Shown here piece by piece: positions 13,522 through 21,450 of a DNA stretch of 63,677 nt. The translations under genes and the position numbers were made by a program. The notes under the pieces were generated by a model. That model was not told the DNA's origin. It saw nothing but the letters and a program-made list of their open reading frames with translations, and did no database searches. The stretch's first letter is position 1, and every line of letters starts with the position of its first letter. Source of the DNA: a virus; the IMG/VR virus record IMGVR_UViG_3300032883_000356, positions 1 to 63,677 of that record. One strand, written 5' to 3'.

Positions 13522-15682
13522 ACTTTATTCGACCATTTTCTACCCTAATCACAGAGTCTGCCATTTCTACCAATCTTGCCTGATGACAAATAAATATTAG
13601 CCTAGAAAACATTCCTAGTTCTTTAGCTTTCCGTAACATTTTGATATAAAGTGGAGCCCGCTGGTCATCAATGGCAGACGAAGCCTCGTCCCTCCATAGT
13701 GACATCCAGCCAGTATTAGATCTACTACGGTTAAACAAAGCTATAGCTAGACTAACCACCTCAGAAGTAATTACCTGCTCACCTCCTGATAGATCGTCAA
13801 TTGAGCCCTCTCTTCCGGTCTGGGAATCTGTTACAAAGATATCAAAATCATCTTTGTATCCAGACTTATCTTCTTTAACGGCTTGAGTAACAAACCTAAT
13901 TGAGAAACGCGGACCGAAACAGCTAAACAATAAATCGTTCGCTATGGAGCTAACGGTTGGACCGGCAGCGTCTATTTCAAGACTTTGAATTCCGGTCTTA
14001 CTAAAGGCCTTGGCTAAAAGTTTATAGCTCTTACGGTCAGAATCAAATCTAGAAAGATTAGGTAACAAAGCATCAATTTCGCTTTGGGCTTTAATAAAAG
14101 CATCGTTAGTAGCTTCCGCCCTGGCTAATTCAGTAACCAATGAATTTAAATCAGATCTAATGCCATCCAATATATCGGTTTCTAGCTCCCGCTTCCTGGT
14201 TACATCAACGATCTCGTGTACAGTTGCACTAAGTGATTCAAGCTGACCGTTAATCGTGGCCAATTCAATCTCTATTTCTCCTATGACAAGTTTAATCTTT
14301 TCTTTCCTTAATGAAAGATCTACTACATTTTTTTGTGCAGCTTCTGCTTTTGCCAATCTCGAACCGGCATGACTAGAACTTTCCAATTCTTTTTCACTAG
14401 CAGAAATAGATCTTTTCAATTCCGAAATCTGACGTTCTACTACCGTGTTTGCAGCAGTATCCGGTTTGGTTAAACCTTTCAGTTGACTATCCAAAGCAAG
14501 ATTTTCAATCTTAAGATTATCAATTTCAACTACTAGCTCTTCCATCTTATCTCTTGCACCGATAGCGTTTACCAGAAACTGACATTCAGCACAATCACCC
14601 TCTGCCCTACACGGAACAGAATCTATAATGGCGGAATCAGTTTGGGAACGACTTAGCGATTGTGTAGCAACACGAGAGGAGGAACGGATTACCGCTAGTT
14701 TTTTTTCTATACCCAAAACTTTATCACTGTATTCTTTTGCTGCCCTACTATAATCTAACTGCTGAGTAGTCAACCTTCCCTGCTGAACACGCATTTTGGC
14801 AAGTTTATCGACTATATCGTCGTAAGCTTCTACCTGTTTTCTAAGGGAGTCTATCTCTTTGGAATATAGCTCTGCCTCTTCAATTGCTCTGAGGATATCG
14901 AAATGATCAGTTTGGCTTGCCCTTATCCTCTGTCTCATTGTTCCAGCCCTGGATTCCAGTTCTGACTTTCCGGATAACCTACTCCTGAGTTCACCAATTG
15001 TTGATTCAAAACCAAGAATCTGTGTTTGCGATAGATCAATCTGGGCCTTTAGATCATCGATCTTTTCACGAATCTGAGTGGTATCTATTTTATTGGCAGC
15101 AATTTTCTTGAGACTTTCTAGTTTTTCGAGTTCCTTTTCGTATCTATAAGTGGATTCTTCTTCGTGAACAGTTGCTAACTCGGAAATCTTTTGAAGCCTA
15201 CCAAGTCCTAACATTTCAATAAATAAAGACTTACGCTCTGCCTTAGGTAATTCCAAGAATGATCCACGCTTATTCTGAGCCCGAAAGGCAGAGGTTAGTA
15301 TTACATTAGATGAACCAATAATTTTTTTGATCGCAGCGTCAAAGGTGTTGTTTTTGCCATCTGTAATCACAGAACCATTTTCATATAGGAATGGCTCCAT
15401 CTCTCTCTTAATAGCATTGATATTAATGACAGATTTATATAAAATCTTGCCAACCATAAACTCAAAAACTATTCGAGCATCTTTACCCTGGCAATATTTA
15501 TAGATGGAATCACGCGATGGAAAGAACCGGTATAGAGCAGCAAAACATGAATCCATAAGAAAGGTTTTGCCACTGCCATTCTCACCAATTATAGCAATTA
15601 CATCACCAGGAATGGAGGAGAAGTCAATTGTCTCATCCTTGAACGGACCAACATTTTTCAGTGTTAGTTTGATTGGGAGCAT
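13511..15682 (-). CDS. SbcC/Rad50-like recombination ATPase (gp46-like)
   Basis: The protein is an SMC-type ABC ATPase. Walker A GENGSGKT is at 33-40, long coiled coils flank a zinc-hook CAEC (Cys364, Cys367), the signature LSGGEQ is near 631, and the Walker B carboxylates are Asp665-Glu666 (WRDEASSAID). A His loop is present near the C-terminus (FICHQARL). With the SbcD partner it makes a DNA-end processing nuclease complex. At 723 residues it is shorter than bacterial SbcC and close to phage gp46 proteins. Its start overlaps the end of the sbcD-like gene by 19 bases. Confidence 0.92.
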   Translation of the reverse strand: MLPIKLTLKNVGPFKDETIDFSSIPGDVIAIIGENGSGKTFLMDSCFAALYRFFPSRDSIYKYCQGKDARIVFEFMVGKILYKSVININAIKREMEPFLYENGSVITDGKNNTFDAAIKKIIGSSNVILTSAFRAQNKRGSFLELPKAERKSLFIEMLGLGRLQKISELATVHEEESTYRYEKELEKLESLKKIAANKIDTTQIREKIDDLKAQIDLSQTQILGFESTIGELRSRLSGKSELESRAGTMRQRIRASQTDHFDILRAIEEAELYSKEIDSLRKQVEAYDDIVDKLAKMRVQQGRLTTQQLDYSRAAKEYSDKVLGIEKKLAVIRSSSRVATQSLSRSQTDSAIIDSVPCRAEGDCAECQFLVNAIGARDKMEELVVEIDNLKIENLALDSQLKGLTKPDTAANTVVERQISELKRSISASEKELESSSHAGSRLAKAEAAQKNVVDLSLRKEKIKLVIGEIEIELATINGQLESLSATVHEIVDVTRKRELETDILDGIRSDLNSLVTELARAEATNDAFIKAQSEIDALLPNLSRFDSDRKSYKLLAKAFSKTGIQSLEIDAAGPTVSSIANDLLFSCFGPRFSIRFVTQAVKEDKSGYKDDFDIFVTDSQTGREGSIDDLSGGEQVITSEVVSLAIALFNRSRSNTGWMSLWRDEASSAIDDQRAPLYIKMLRKAKELGMFSRLIFICHQARLVEMADSVIRVENGRIKYGE

Positions 15683-16794
15683 AATTCCTCTTCTAATTCT
15701 TGTAACTTATTTTGCATATCTTTCGTGACAGAATCTTCAGGCCTTGATGTCGCTAACCACCATTGTTCAAGCTTGTTAGCCATACTTTCTGCCTTAGATA
15801 TTTCTACCGATCTAACCTGGGCCTGGGTGATTACTTGTGGGTTAATTTTATACTCTAATGCGCCAACTTCCTTAAGCCAATCTTCCACTGCCTTTTTTGC
15901 AAGCGGTAAATTGTCTCCACCATCAACTTTTAAATTAACTCTTACCCTGGCACCATAAAGAAGGCTTGTTTGATTACAATCAATCTCTATTCCATGGGGC
16001 ATCCATGTAGCATTTACATCTTGCCGGTGAACAGTATTAAGCCTGACCTGTTCAACCTTATCAGTTTTTGTATCAAGCACAGAAAACCACTTATCTGGAG
16101 ACTCACCATAATCAAGGGATGCAATCGATCCATTGTAGAAATGTAATGGTGATCCTACTTCCTGCTTCAGATGAATATGTCCAAGAAGGGCAGCATATAC
16201 CCCGGCTTCACGCAAATCGTAAAGTCCAAGTGTGATTCCATCGGCGCTCATTTGCTGATGTGCCTGACACTTAGCCCCAGCAATAGTTAGATGGCCAACC
16301 AGGATATGTTTATACCCACTTCCAAGTGCTACTACATTACGGAGATGCTGTAATACCATCTGGCTTACCGTACTATCGCCTTCTTCTTTTGAAGCTTCTG
16401 GATGCAAGGTCATCCATCTAGCTTTGGTAAGCCATGGAAGGGTATGAATTCTTATACTTACCTCGCTATTGCGATAAAATTCTCTAGTACACGGAATCTC
16501 ATCAACTTCTATCGGATATTTACTCTTTAGTTCAGATAGAATTTTTAGGTCGCCAGGAGCATCATGGTTTCCCTTAACAATTATAATCGGTGCGTGTTCA
16601 GCTAATTGTTGGATGCATTCAGCGGCAAGATTCCTACTCCCAGGCTCGCTTGCTCTTTCGTACACATCGCCGGTAATACATACCAAATCAACGTAATTAT
16701 GGCTAACATATTCGATAATTTGACAAACACTATTCTTTATGTCTTCATCGTAGCCACAATTAAAATGTAAGTCGCCAAAACTAAGAATCTTCAA
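15664..16794 (-). CDS. SbcD/Mre11-like nuclease (gp47-like)
   Basis: Metallophosphoesterase motifs appear in order: GDLHFN, TGDVYE, KGNHD, then VGHLT and GHIHLKQ. In this family they bind two metal ions for DNA-end cleavage. The favoured start is TTG at 16794, preceded at 6 bases by AAGGGAG. A TTG at 16827 is also open but overlaps the preceding gene and has no such site. It pairs with the adjacent SbcC-like ATPase. The roles are end resection and recombination-dependent replication. Confidence 0.9.
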   Translation of the reverse strand: MKILSFGDLHFNCGYDEDIKNSVCQIIEYVSHNYVDLVCITGDVYERASEPGSRNLAAECIQQLAEHAPIIIVKGNHDAPGDLKILSELKSKYPIEVDEIPCTREFYRNSEVSIRIHTLPWLTKARWMTLHPEASKEEGDSTVSQMVLQHLRNVVALGSGYKHILVGHLTIAGAKCQAHQQMSADGITLGLYDLREAGVYAALLGHIHLKQEVGSPLHFYNGSIASLDYGESPDKWFSVLDTKTDKVEQVRLNTVHRQDVNATWMPHGIEIDCNQTSLLYGARVRVNLKVDGGDNLPLAKKAVEDWLKEVGALEYKINPQVITQAQVRSVEISKAESMANKLEQWWLATSRPEDSVTKDMQNKLQELEEELCSQSN

Positions 16795-16805
16795 GTAGTA
16801 CTCCC

Positions 16806-17078
16806 TTATACAAACATAGACAGACAATCATAAGTTTCGTCGTACGTAACCCCATACTGAGCCAATCGCTTAACCTGATCATCCGTAATAACTTCGTTGA
16901 GATTCTTGACATCTATTTTTAGATAGATCCCATCATGTTCTGCTCCACCTACAATATCTGAGGTTCCGGGCTGCAATTCGTTCAATAAAACAAATGCAGC
17001 AAGATCTACCCTAAAACCTTTTTCGTGCTTTAGAAACTCATCTTCAAATAAATCAAATCTTTCTTTAAGGGTTTTCAT
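16806..17078 (-). CDS. Small hypothetical protein upstream of the SbcD-like gene
   Basis: A 90-residue protein (TLKERFDLFEDEFLKHEK ... VKRLAQYGVTYDE). No motif is recognised. GGAGG precedes the ATG at 17078, and the start overlaps the end of a 49-codon gene by 14 bases, so it belongs to the recombination operon. Confidence 0.6.
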   Translation of the reverse strand: MKTLKERFDLFEDEFLKHEKGFRVDLAAFVLLNELQPGTSDIVGGAEHDGIYLKIDVKNLNEVITDDQVKRLAQYGVTYDETYDCLSMFV

Positions 17079-17214
17079 CTTTGTCCTCCAGAAACGTATC
17101 GTATTTTTTATCTAAAGCAAGACTAATAACTTCCTCTAACATATCAAGATCGTAAAGGGTTTTTATTTTATCGATTGCTGATAGGACTGAAAATTCTATC
17201 TCCTGGTATGTCAT
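17065..17214 (-). CDS. Small protein of 49 residues
   Basis: A short frame from ATG 17214 to TAA 17065, read as MTYQEIEFSVLSAIDKIKTL then YDLDMLEEVISLALDKKYD. AGGAG stands 4-5 bases upstream, and it fills the only gap between two operon genes, overlapping the next start by 14 bases. It is acidic and helical. Function unknown. Confidence 0.55.
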   Translation of the reverse strand: MTYQEIEFSVLSAIDKIKTLYDLDMLEEVISLALDKKYDTFLEDKDENP

Positions 17215-17221
17215 AATACTC

Positions 17222-18175
17222 CTATGTTGTAATATCCGGCCTCACCGATAATAGTTTTTCTAATTCAATAAGCTCTTCTGTAACTATTTCGGCTATCGGT
17301 TGCTTATTCGGTGAACGACCACCACGAACTTTCTTTTTATAAAGCTCTTCTACGCTCTTAATAAGCCTTGTCCTGTTTTCATCTAGCTTCGGTGTGGGCG
17401 CTGCTGGTGGTATGACTTCAACGGCTGGTACATTAATGATTCTCGTTGTTGGTGGGATGTGATCTTTTGCTGCCCGATCATACAACTCCGAAGATATACC
17501 CAGCTGTTCCATGACTACAAGTTTCTTTATGAGCGGATCTGACATATCTAGAACGGGATTAAGTTTTAAAATCACAAACGGTTTCTCGGATAATTCTTTG
17601 CGCGTGAAAGTTCCACGAAGCCCAAGAAGTTCTCGCCTGACTTTGTTTTTAGCCAACGTTTCAGTTTGTGATTTAGTATTTAATCTAGCCCTAGCTAATT
17701 GTTTTCCATCGGGGGAATTTACGAGCATCTTTTTTGTGGTAGCAGAATCATCACGAAGATCAAGAGTCGCGGTACAAACCGAATTTCTCCATTCACCATC
17801 TAGGTCCTGTACCTTGCCTTCTGCCTTAATTACACAGTAATAAGGATGAATTGGATCTTTTTCTTCTAGGGCGTTCCATGTCCCAATCCACTTTATACCA
17901 GCTAGATGGTCCAAGATTTGAAGCCCTTGCTTGGTAAGCACAAGTTGATCCGGCCTCTTATCTAGTTCATAGACTTGCTGATCTGCAGGGTCTGGAGAAA
18001 TGTAGGTAACACGAAATTCGGGACGGAATCCCGACTTAATGCTTTCAAACGTGGTTCTGGCGTATGGAGTAAGAAGAAAAGCCTTCCCTCTCCAGCGTTC
18101 AAGTTCTTTATGGACCCTTTGTAAGTCACTGATTTCAGGTAAGTTTTGATCGCGTACGGCTACTTCTTCTAGCAT
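17222..18175 (-). CDS. Hypothetical protein, possible recombination/annealing protein
   Basis: A 317-residue protein. The central stretch (SQTETLAKNKVRRELLGL, then FTRKELSEKPFVI) resembles the E-T-x-A-x-x-R motif region shared by Rad52/Erf-like phage annealing proteins and related phage DNA-binding proteins. The C-terminal third is a Pro-rich linker and a Lys/Arg-rich helix. It is the first gene after the promoter at 18198-18226, has a strong GGGAGGGG ribosome-binding site, and lies just upstream of the SbcD and SbcC genes. Annealing function is an inference from weak similarity plus neighbours. Confidence 0.4.
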   Translation of the reverse strand: MLEEVAVRDQNLPEISDLQRVHKELERWRGKAFLLTPYARTTFESIKSGFRPEFRVTYISPDPADQQVYELDKRPDQLVLTKQGLQILDHLAGIKWIGTWNALEEKDPIHPYYCVIKAEGKVQDLDGEWRNSVCTATLDLRDDSATTKKMLVNSPDGKQLARARLNTKSQTETLAKNKVRRELLGLRGTFTRKELSEKPFVILKLNPVLDMSDPLIKKLVVMEQLGISSELYDRAAKDHIPPTTRIINVPAVEVIPPAAPTPKLDENRTRLIKSVEELYKKKVRGGRSPNKQPIAEIVTEELIELEKLLSVRPDITT

Positions 18176-18197
18176 AGGCCCCTCCCATCAAGCTACT

Positions 18198-18226
18198 ACA
18201 ATACCATAAAAATAATCTTGTGTCAA
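18198..18226 (-). promoter_or_regulatory. Sigma70-type promoter for the recombination operon
   Basis: Minus-strand TTGACA (18221-18226) is followed after 17 bases by TATTGT (18198-18203), all within the 58-base gap upstream of the 17222-18175 gene. The transcript would start near 18191 and carry the strong GGGAGGGG site. Confidence 0.65.
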
Positions 18227-18233
18227 TGAAAAT

Positions 18234-18494
18234 TTAATGAAGTTTTTCTTCTATGGATTTTAAGCGTAATTTTAGATCTTGGATTCTACACCAAATAGGA
18301 AAACTCCAGCCTGCAATATCAAGAACTTCCTGTTCTAGTTCTTCGCAAAGCTTAGCTGGATCGGCAGAGAATGAACCATCTCCATATTGGTCAGCGCCAG
18401 TTCTCAATCGTTTTATGATTAAACGAAAATATTCAGGAAACATTGAGGATATCTTTTCATCTGATATCGGGTGATCTATTTCTTTCTTGGACAT
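18234..18494 (-). CDS. Small helical protein, MazG/pyrophosphohydrolase-like
   Basis: An 86-residue protein containing LCEELEQEVLDIAGWSF, which resembles the E-x-x-E-E ... E-x-x-D metal motif of MazG-like NTP pyrophosphohydrolases, preceded by RLRTGADQYGDGSF as in phage dATP/dGTP diphosphohydrolase-type proteins. It would clear unwanted nucleotides. The motif is incomplete (one helix pair only), so this is tentative. It overlaps the phosphoesterase gene by 19 bases. Confidence 0.4.
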   Translation of the reverse strand: MSKKEIDHPISDEKISSMFPEYFRLIIKRLRTGADQYGDGSFSADPAKLCEELEQEVLDIAGWSFPIWCRIQDLKLRLKSIEEKLH

Positions 18495-19477
18495 GGGTAA
18501 TACTGCCTTACTGAATTATGGTCTGTAATAAGATTAACTTGATCAAATATTGTAGCTGCAAGTTTCTGTGGCTTAAGATAAAGACGAGGTTCTAGAGCAT
18601 AAGATTGAATTAGACATAAACATCCTGACTCAACCACCATCGTCCTGCCTACAAAAGTACATCCAGCCATGTGAGTATGCCCAGAAATAACTAGCCTTGG
18701 TCTTTCGAATCCGATATCTTCATGCCAGTTCTGTAACCACTCAGCAAACCACTCTACGGGCCTCAGCGGAAGCTTAGATTGCTTCTCTGGATGCCCTATA
18801 ACTGCATCCCCTACCTGCGTCAACCATCCTATTTTAGTACCATGAACCACTTGATTCTCAATCTGAATATTCGGCATATCTTCTGCACATCTAGACAGAA
18901 TTCCTTTTTGCATTATAAAATTAAGCATTGAAGGATCTAGTCTGCTGGACAGGTACTTCATTACCCGTGCCTCGTGGTTTCCTTCTAAGATCCTAACCGT
19001 TGCAAATGATCGACTCAAGTAGTCCAGAATCTTCCTGGCTTCAATAAATTCCTGCTGAATCGGGATGGCTTTATATTGGTTGAACCGCGACAGGCTGTAA
19101 CAATCAAGAATATCTCCGGCAACATATAGGATTTTTGCGCCTCGTCTTACTAACCATTCGGTAGCCACAACAACTGCATCTTGGTCATGCCAGGGGATAT
19201 GCAAGTCTGAAATCACACCATACCTAATTCTTGGGCCGGTTGGCAATAAAAGGGTTTCTGCCTCTCTCTTTTTGATGATTCCTATGAGGTCACAAAATTT
19301 TAACCATTCAGAGTCATAAGTAGTCTCAACCGTACCTGCATTAATTGCTGGTAGGTCAACCTTAAGTGTTCCTCTTCGCTTACGCGAATCGCACATCGTA
19401 CAAGTGGTTCTTCCCATGCGTACTTTTTTTCTTCCGCAGTGGGGGCAATCCCTAGAACTGTATCCATCTATGGGCAT
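18476..19477 (-). CDS. Metallophosphoesterase with N-terminal zinc ribbon
   Basis: Residues 11-30 hold a zinc ribbon (CPHCGRKKVR ... CTMC). From about residue 85 a calcineurin-like phosphoesterase follows with all motifs: VISDLHIPWHD, VAGDILD, LEGNHEAR, an intermediate GHPEKQ, and ISGHTHMAG. Family members cleave phosphodiesters or phosphomonoesters. The zinc ribbon suggests a nucleic-acid substrate. It lies between the spanin-like gene and the MazG-like gene. Confidence 0.85.
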   Translation of the reverse strand: MPIDGYSSRDCPHCGRKKVRMGRTTCTMCDSRKRRGTLKVDLPAINAGTVETTYDSEWLKFCDLIGIIKKREAETLLLPTGPRIRYGVISDLHIPWHDQDAVVVATEWLVRRGAKILYVAGDILDCYSLSRFNQYKAIPIQQEFIEARKILDYLSRSFATVRILEGNHEARVMKYLSSRLDPSMLNFIMQKGILSRCAEDMPNIQIENQVVHGTKIGWLTQVGDAVIGHPEKQSKLPLRPVEWFAEWLQNWHEDIGFERPRLVISGHTHMAGCTFVGRTMVVESGCLCLIQSYALEPRLYLKPQKLAATIFDQVNLITDHNSVRQYYPCPRKK

Positions 19478-19492
19478 TATTTAACTCCAATG

Positions 19493-20230
19493 TTATTTAC
19501 ATCTGTAAATTCCAAGCGTGAGTACACGAGCTATTTTGCATTTGAGACTGGTTTTCTTTGTTACGGATTGATAGAGATCTTTGTAAAAAGTTGCTTGATC
19601 TTTCGCTAAATCTCGTTCTTTTTGAGCTAATTCAGTGGCTTTCTTTTCAAGCTCTAACGCCTGATCTGAATTTGCTTTTTCTTTCTGATGTAGGCTGTCC
19701 TGGTCTTGTACATATCCATTTAAGGCCTTGACTTGAGTTTCAAGTTCTGGAACTTTGATCAACTGTTTTAAGACTTCCTGCTTTTCTGGGTAAGACAGTG
19801 GAGTGGTGGGTGGATTAGCAGGAGGTAATTGAATCTGGGTCCGGATAGCGCCATCGATTTCGCTTGCTGGAATAGCGGTAACTTGTTCTTGTCTGGTCTC
19901 TATCCTGGCATTACTTGCGGTAACAATGGACTTTACCGAGTCAAGCATCATCCGATAGGTATTTTCAAGCGCGACCCGTTGTGTTTCTACGGATTTCTTT
20001 TGCGCGTCAAGCTGATCAGCCATAGCTTTAACTTGATCCATAGCTACTTGCCATTCGGCTTTCTTAGCAACCTCTAATCTGGCAGCTTCGCTTTTTATTC
20101 CCTCGTCATGACCAGCATAGTATTGTTTGTTACCATACCATCTTACGGCCAAACCGAAAACAATAAGGCAAGCAACGACTATGCCAATTTTTCTACCAAG
20201 GGGATTTTGAAAAAGCCAGAGAAACCACAT
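19493..20230 (-). CDS. Spanin-like membrane-anchored coiled-coil protein
   Basis: A single N-terminal transmembrane helix (IGIVVACLIVFGLAVRW) is followed by about 200 residues of Lys/Glu/Gln-rich coiled coil, broken by a Pro-rich hinge (PPANPPTTPLSYPEK). This is the build of an inner-membrane spanin (Rz), though longer than usual. Lysis of a Gram-negative outer membrane is a reasonable inference, strengthened by the adjacent holin-like and M15 peptidase genes. No separate o-spanin lipoprotein was found. Confidence 0.55.
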   Translation of the reverse strand: MWFLWLFQNPLGRKIGIVVACLIVFGLAVRWYGNKQYYAGHDEGIKSEAARLEVAKKAEWQVAMDQVKAMADQLDAQKKSVETQRVALENTYRMMLDSVKSIVTASNARIETRQEQVTAIPASEIDGAIRTQIQLPPANPPTTPLSYPEKQEVLKQLIKVPELETQVKALNGYVQDQDSLHQKEKANSDQALELEKKATELAQKERDLAKDQATFYKDLYQSVTKKTSLKCKIARVLTLGIYRCK

Positions 20231-20625
20231 TAATCGTGATCCTTTTCTTCTGGTGTGCCTACTTTAAATTTCGCAGTAATCCATTTTACAAGAGCAGGTG
20301 CTAGCATTTCCGACATGGAACCGATTAAGAATGCAAAGGATTTTGTATTTGGAATGCCGACAAAACCGCCACCGATAAACCAATTGAGGCCAACCCTATC
20401 GATTACAACGCTTCCTAAAAACCAAACCGCAGCAATCGTAGTAATCCAGCTTACCTGGGAATCTAAAGTGACAATCTCAAACCATTCTCGGCTAGATTTC
20501 CAAAATCCTTTTTTAAGCCTGTAAACCCCAGTAAGACAATATCTTAGCCACTTCCAGGTAAGGGTCAAAATGGCACCAATAAGATAAATTGCCCACAGGG
20601 TTTCGTGTTGTGAGATAGCAATCAT
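20230..20625 (-). CDS. Holin-like membrane protein
   Basis: A 131-residue protein with two to three hydrophobic helices (LWAIYLIGAILTLTWKWL, WITTIAAVWFLGSVVI and a weaker SFAFLIGSMSEMLAPAL) and a charged C-terminus (TPEEKDHD). It lies between the peptidase and the spanin-like gene, where a holin is expected. Its ATG is seven bases downstream of a consensus -10, so the mRNA may be leaderless. Confidence 0.55.
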   Translation of the reverse strand: MIAISQHETLWAIYLIGAILTLTWKWLRYCLTGVYRLKKGFWKSSREWFEIVTLDSQVSWITTIAAVWFLGSVVIDRVGLNWFIGGGFVGIPNTKSFAFLIGSMSEMLAPALVKWITAKFKVGTPEEKDHD

Positions 20626-20631
20626 GATGAA

Positions 20632-20660
20632 ATTATACGCTCAAATGGAAGGGAAGTCAA
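20632..20660 (-). promoter_or_regulatory. Strong sigma70-type promoter in the lysis region
   Basis: TTGACT (20655-20660) and a perfect TATAAT (20632-20637) are separated by 17 bases on the minus strand, between the peptidase and holin-like genes. The predicted start site coincides with the A of the holin ATG at 20625. Confidence 0.7.
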
Positions 20661-20665
20661 GAGTT

Positions 20666-21079
20666 TTAAGCGTGAAATAGATGGATTCGATCCGGAACCC
20701 ACATCAAGTCAAAGTGAACCCAGGTGATACCGGTTTCCAGCCGTTGGATACGGCAAAGAAGAGGATGGTCCTTGTTGGCTATAATTGCAGCCCTGACATC
20801 ATCGGCTGACATTCCACGGACATCTCCATCGATTGCATTACCAATTCTGTGCTGACTATGAGGAGCACCAAGTTCTTTGGCTTTCTCGGGTGTGCGCCAC
20901 CCACGCCACTCAAAAGATCCACCTGAGTGCCAGTTGTTTATGGTGATGGGAACCCCAAAATATTCACGTAGATTATCAAGTTGGATCAAAACTTCTGGAT
21001 TAAAAACAGAGATAGCCTCATCGCCCCGTTGTTCATACGTTAAACGATCAACGAGTTCGTATACCTGGAAGTACTTCAT
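20666..21079 (-). CDS. M15-family peptidase (endolysin)
   Basis: The zinc ligands of the M15/VanY-type fold are visible: His77 and Asp84 in SQHRIGNAIDGD, and His122 in WVHFD, with Asp124 beside it. These enzymes cut the D-Ala-containing or peptide cross-links of peptidoglycan. At 137 residues it is a single catalytic domain without a binding domain or signal peptide, so it needs a holin for release, which the next gene probably supplies. Confidence 0.88.
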   Translation of the reverse strand: MKYFQVYELVDRLTYEQRGDEAISVFNPEVLIQLDNLREYFGVPITINNWHSGGSFEWRGWRTPEKAKELGAPHSQHRIGNAIDGDVRGMSADDVRAAIIANKDHPLLCRIQRLETGITWVHFDLMWVPDRIHLFHA

Positions 21080-21085
21080 AAGTTA

Positions 21086-21397
21086 TTATTTTTTCTGTCC
21101 GTCTGCTTTGATTTTTACATGGTAAGGGTCTATCATGTCCAGCATTCCGGCGACCCTTTCTTGCGACTTTATCATCTCAATTTGTGTAGCCTGCATAACC
21201 TTAATCATATCCAGCATCTTATTGTCGGCATCAACCCTTACAGAACTTTCGTTTTTTTGTGTAGTTTCTACAGCCGTAAGTCTGTGTTCTACTGCAAGTG
21301 CAGCACCAGTAAGAATAAGGACGAGGGTAATAGACTGCAAGATAAACGTTTTTATTCCAGAGGCATTAAGTTTTTCTATCATTAAGTCGCCGTCCAT
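21086..21397 (-). CDS. Small membrane protein in the lysis module
   Basis: From ATG 21397 (AAAGGA six bases upstream) the product has 103 residues: one transmembrane helix (TFILQSITLVLILTGAALAV) followed by a heptad-like region (VETTQKNESSVRVDADNKM). Topology resembles XhlA-type hemolysin/holin helpers. A longer frame from 21439 has no ribosome-binding site. It directly precedes the peptidase gene. Confidence 0.55.
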   Translation of the reverse strand: MDGDLMIEKLNASGIKTFILQSITLVLILTGAALAVEHRLTAVETTQKNESSVRVDADNKMLDMIKVMQATQIEMIKSQERVAGMLDMIDPYHVKIKADGQKK

Positions 21398-21429
21398 AGA
21401 AGATCCTTTCCCTCTATGCTTTCTAGTAT

Positions 21430-21449
21430 ATGGTATCATGGTCTGTCAA
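21430..21449 (-). promoter_or_regulatory. Putative promoter/operator before the lysis module
   Basis: TTGACA (21444-21449) is followed 4 bases later by ATGATACCAT (21430-21439), in the gap after the polyprotein gene. The same arrangement occurs at 44768-44787. A -10 (TAGAAA at 18-base spacing) is only a partial match, so function is uncertain. Confidence 0.35.
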
Positions 21450-21450
21450 A

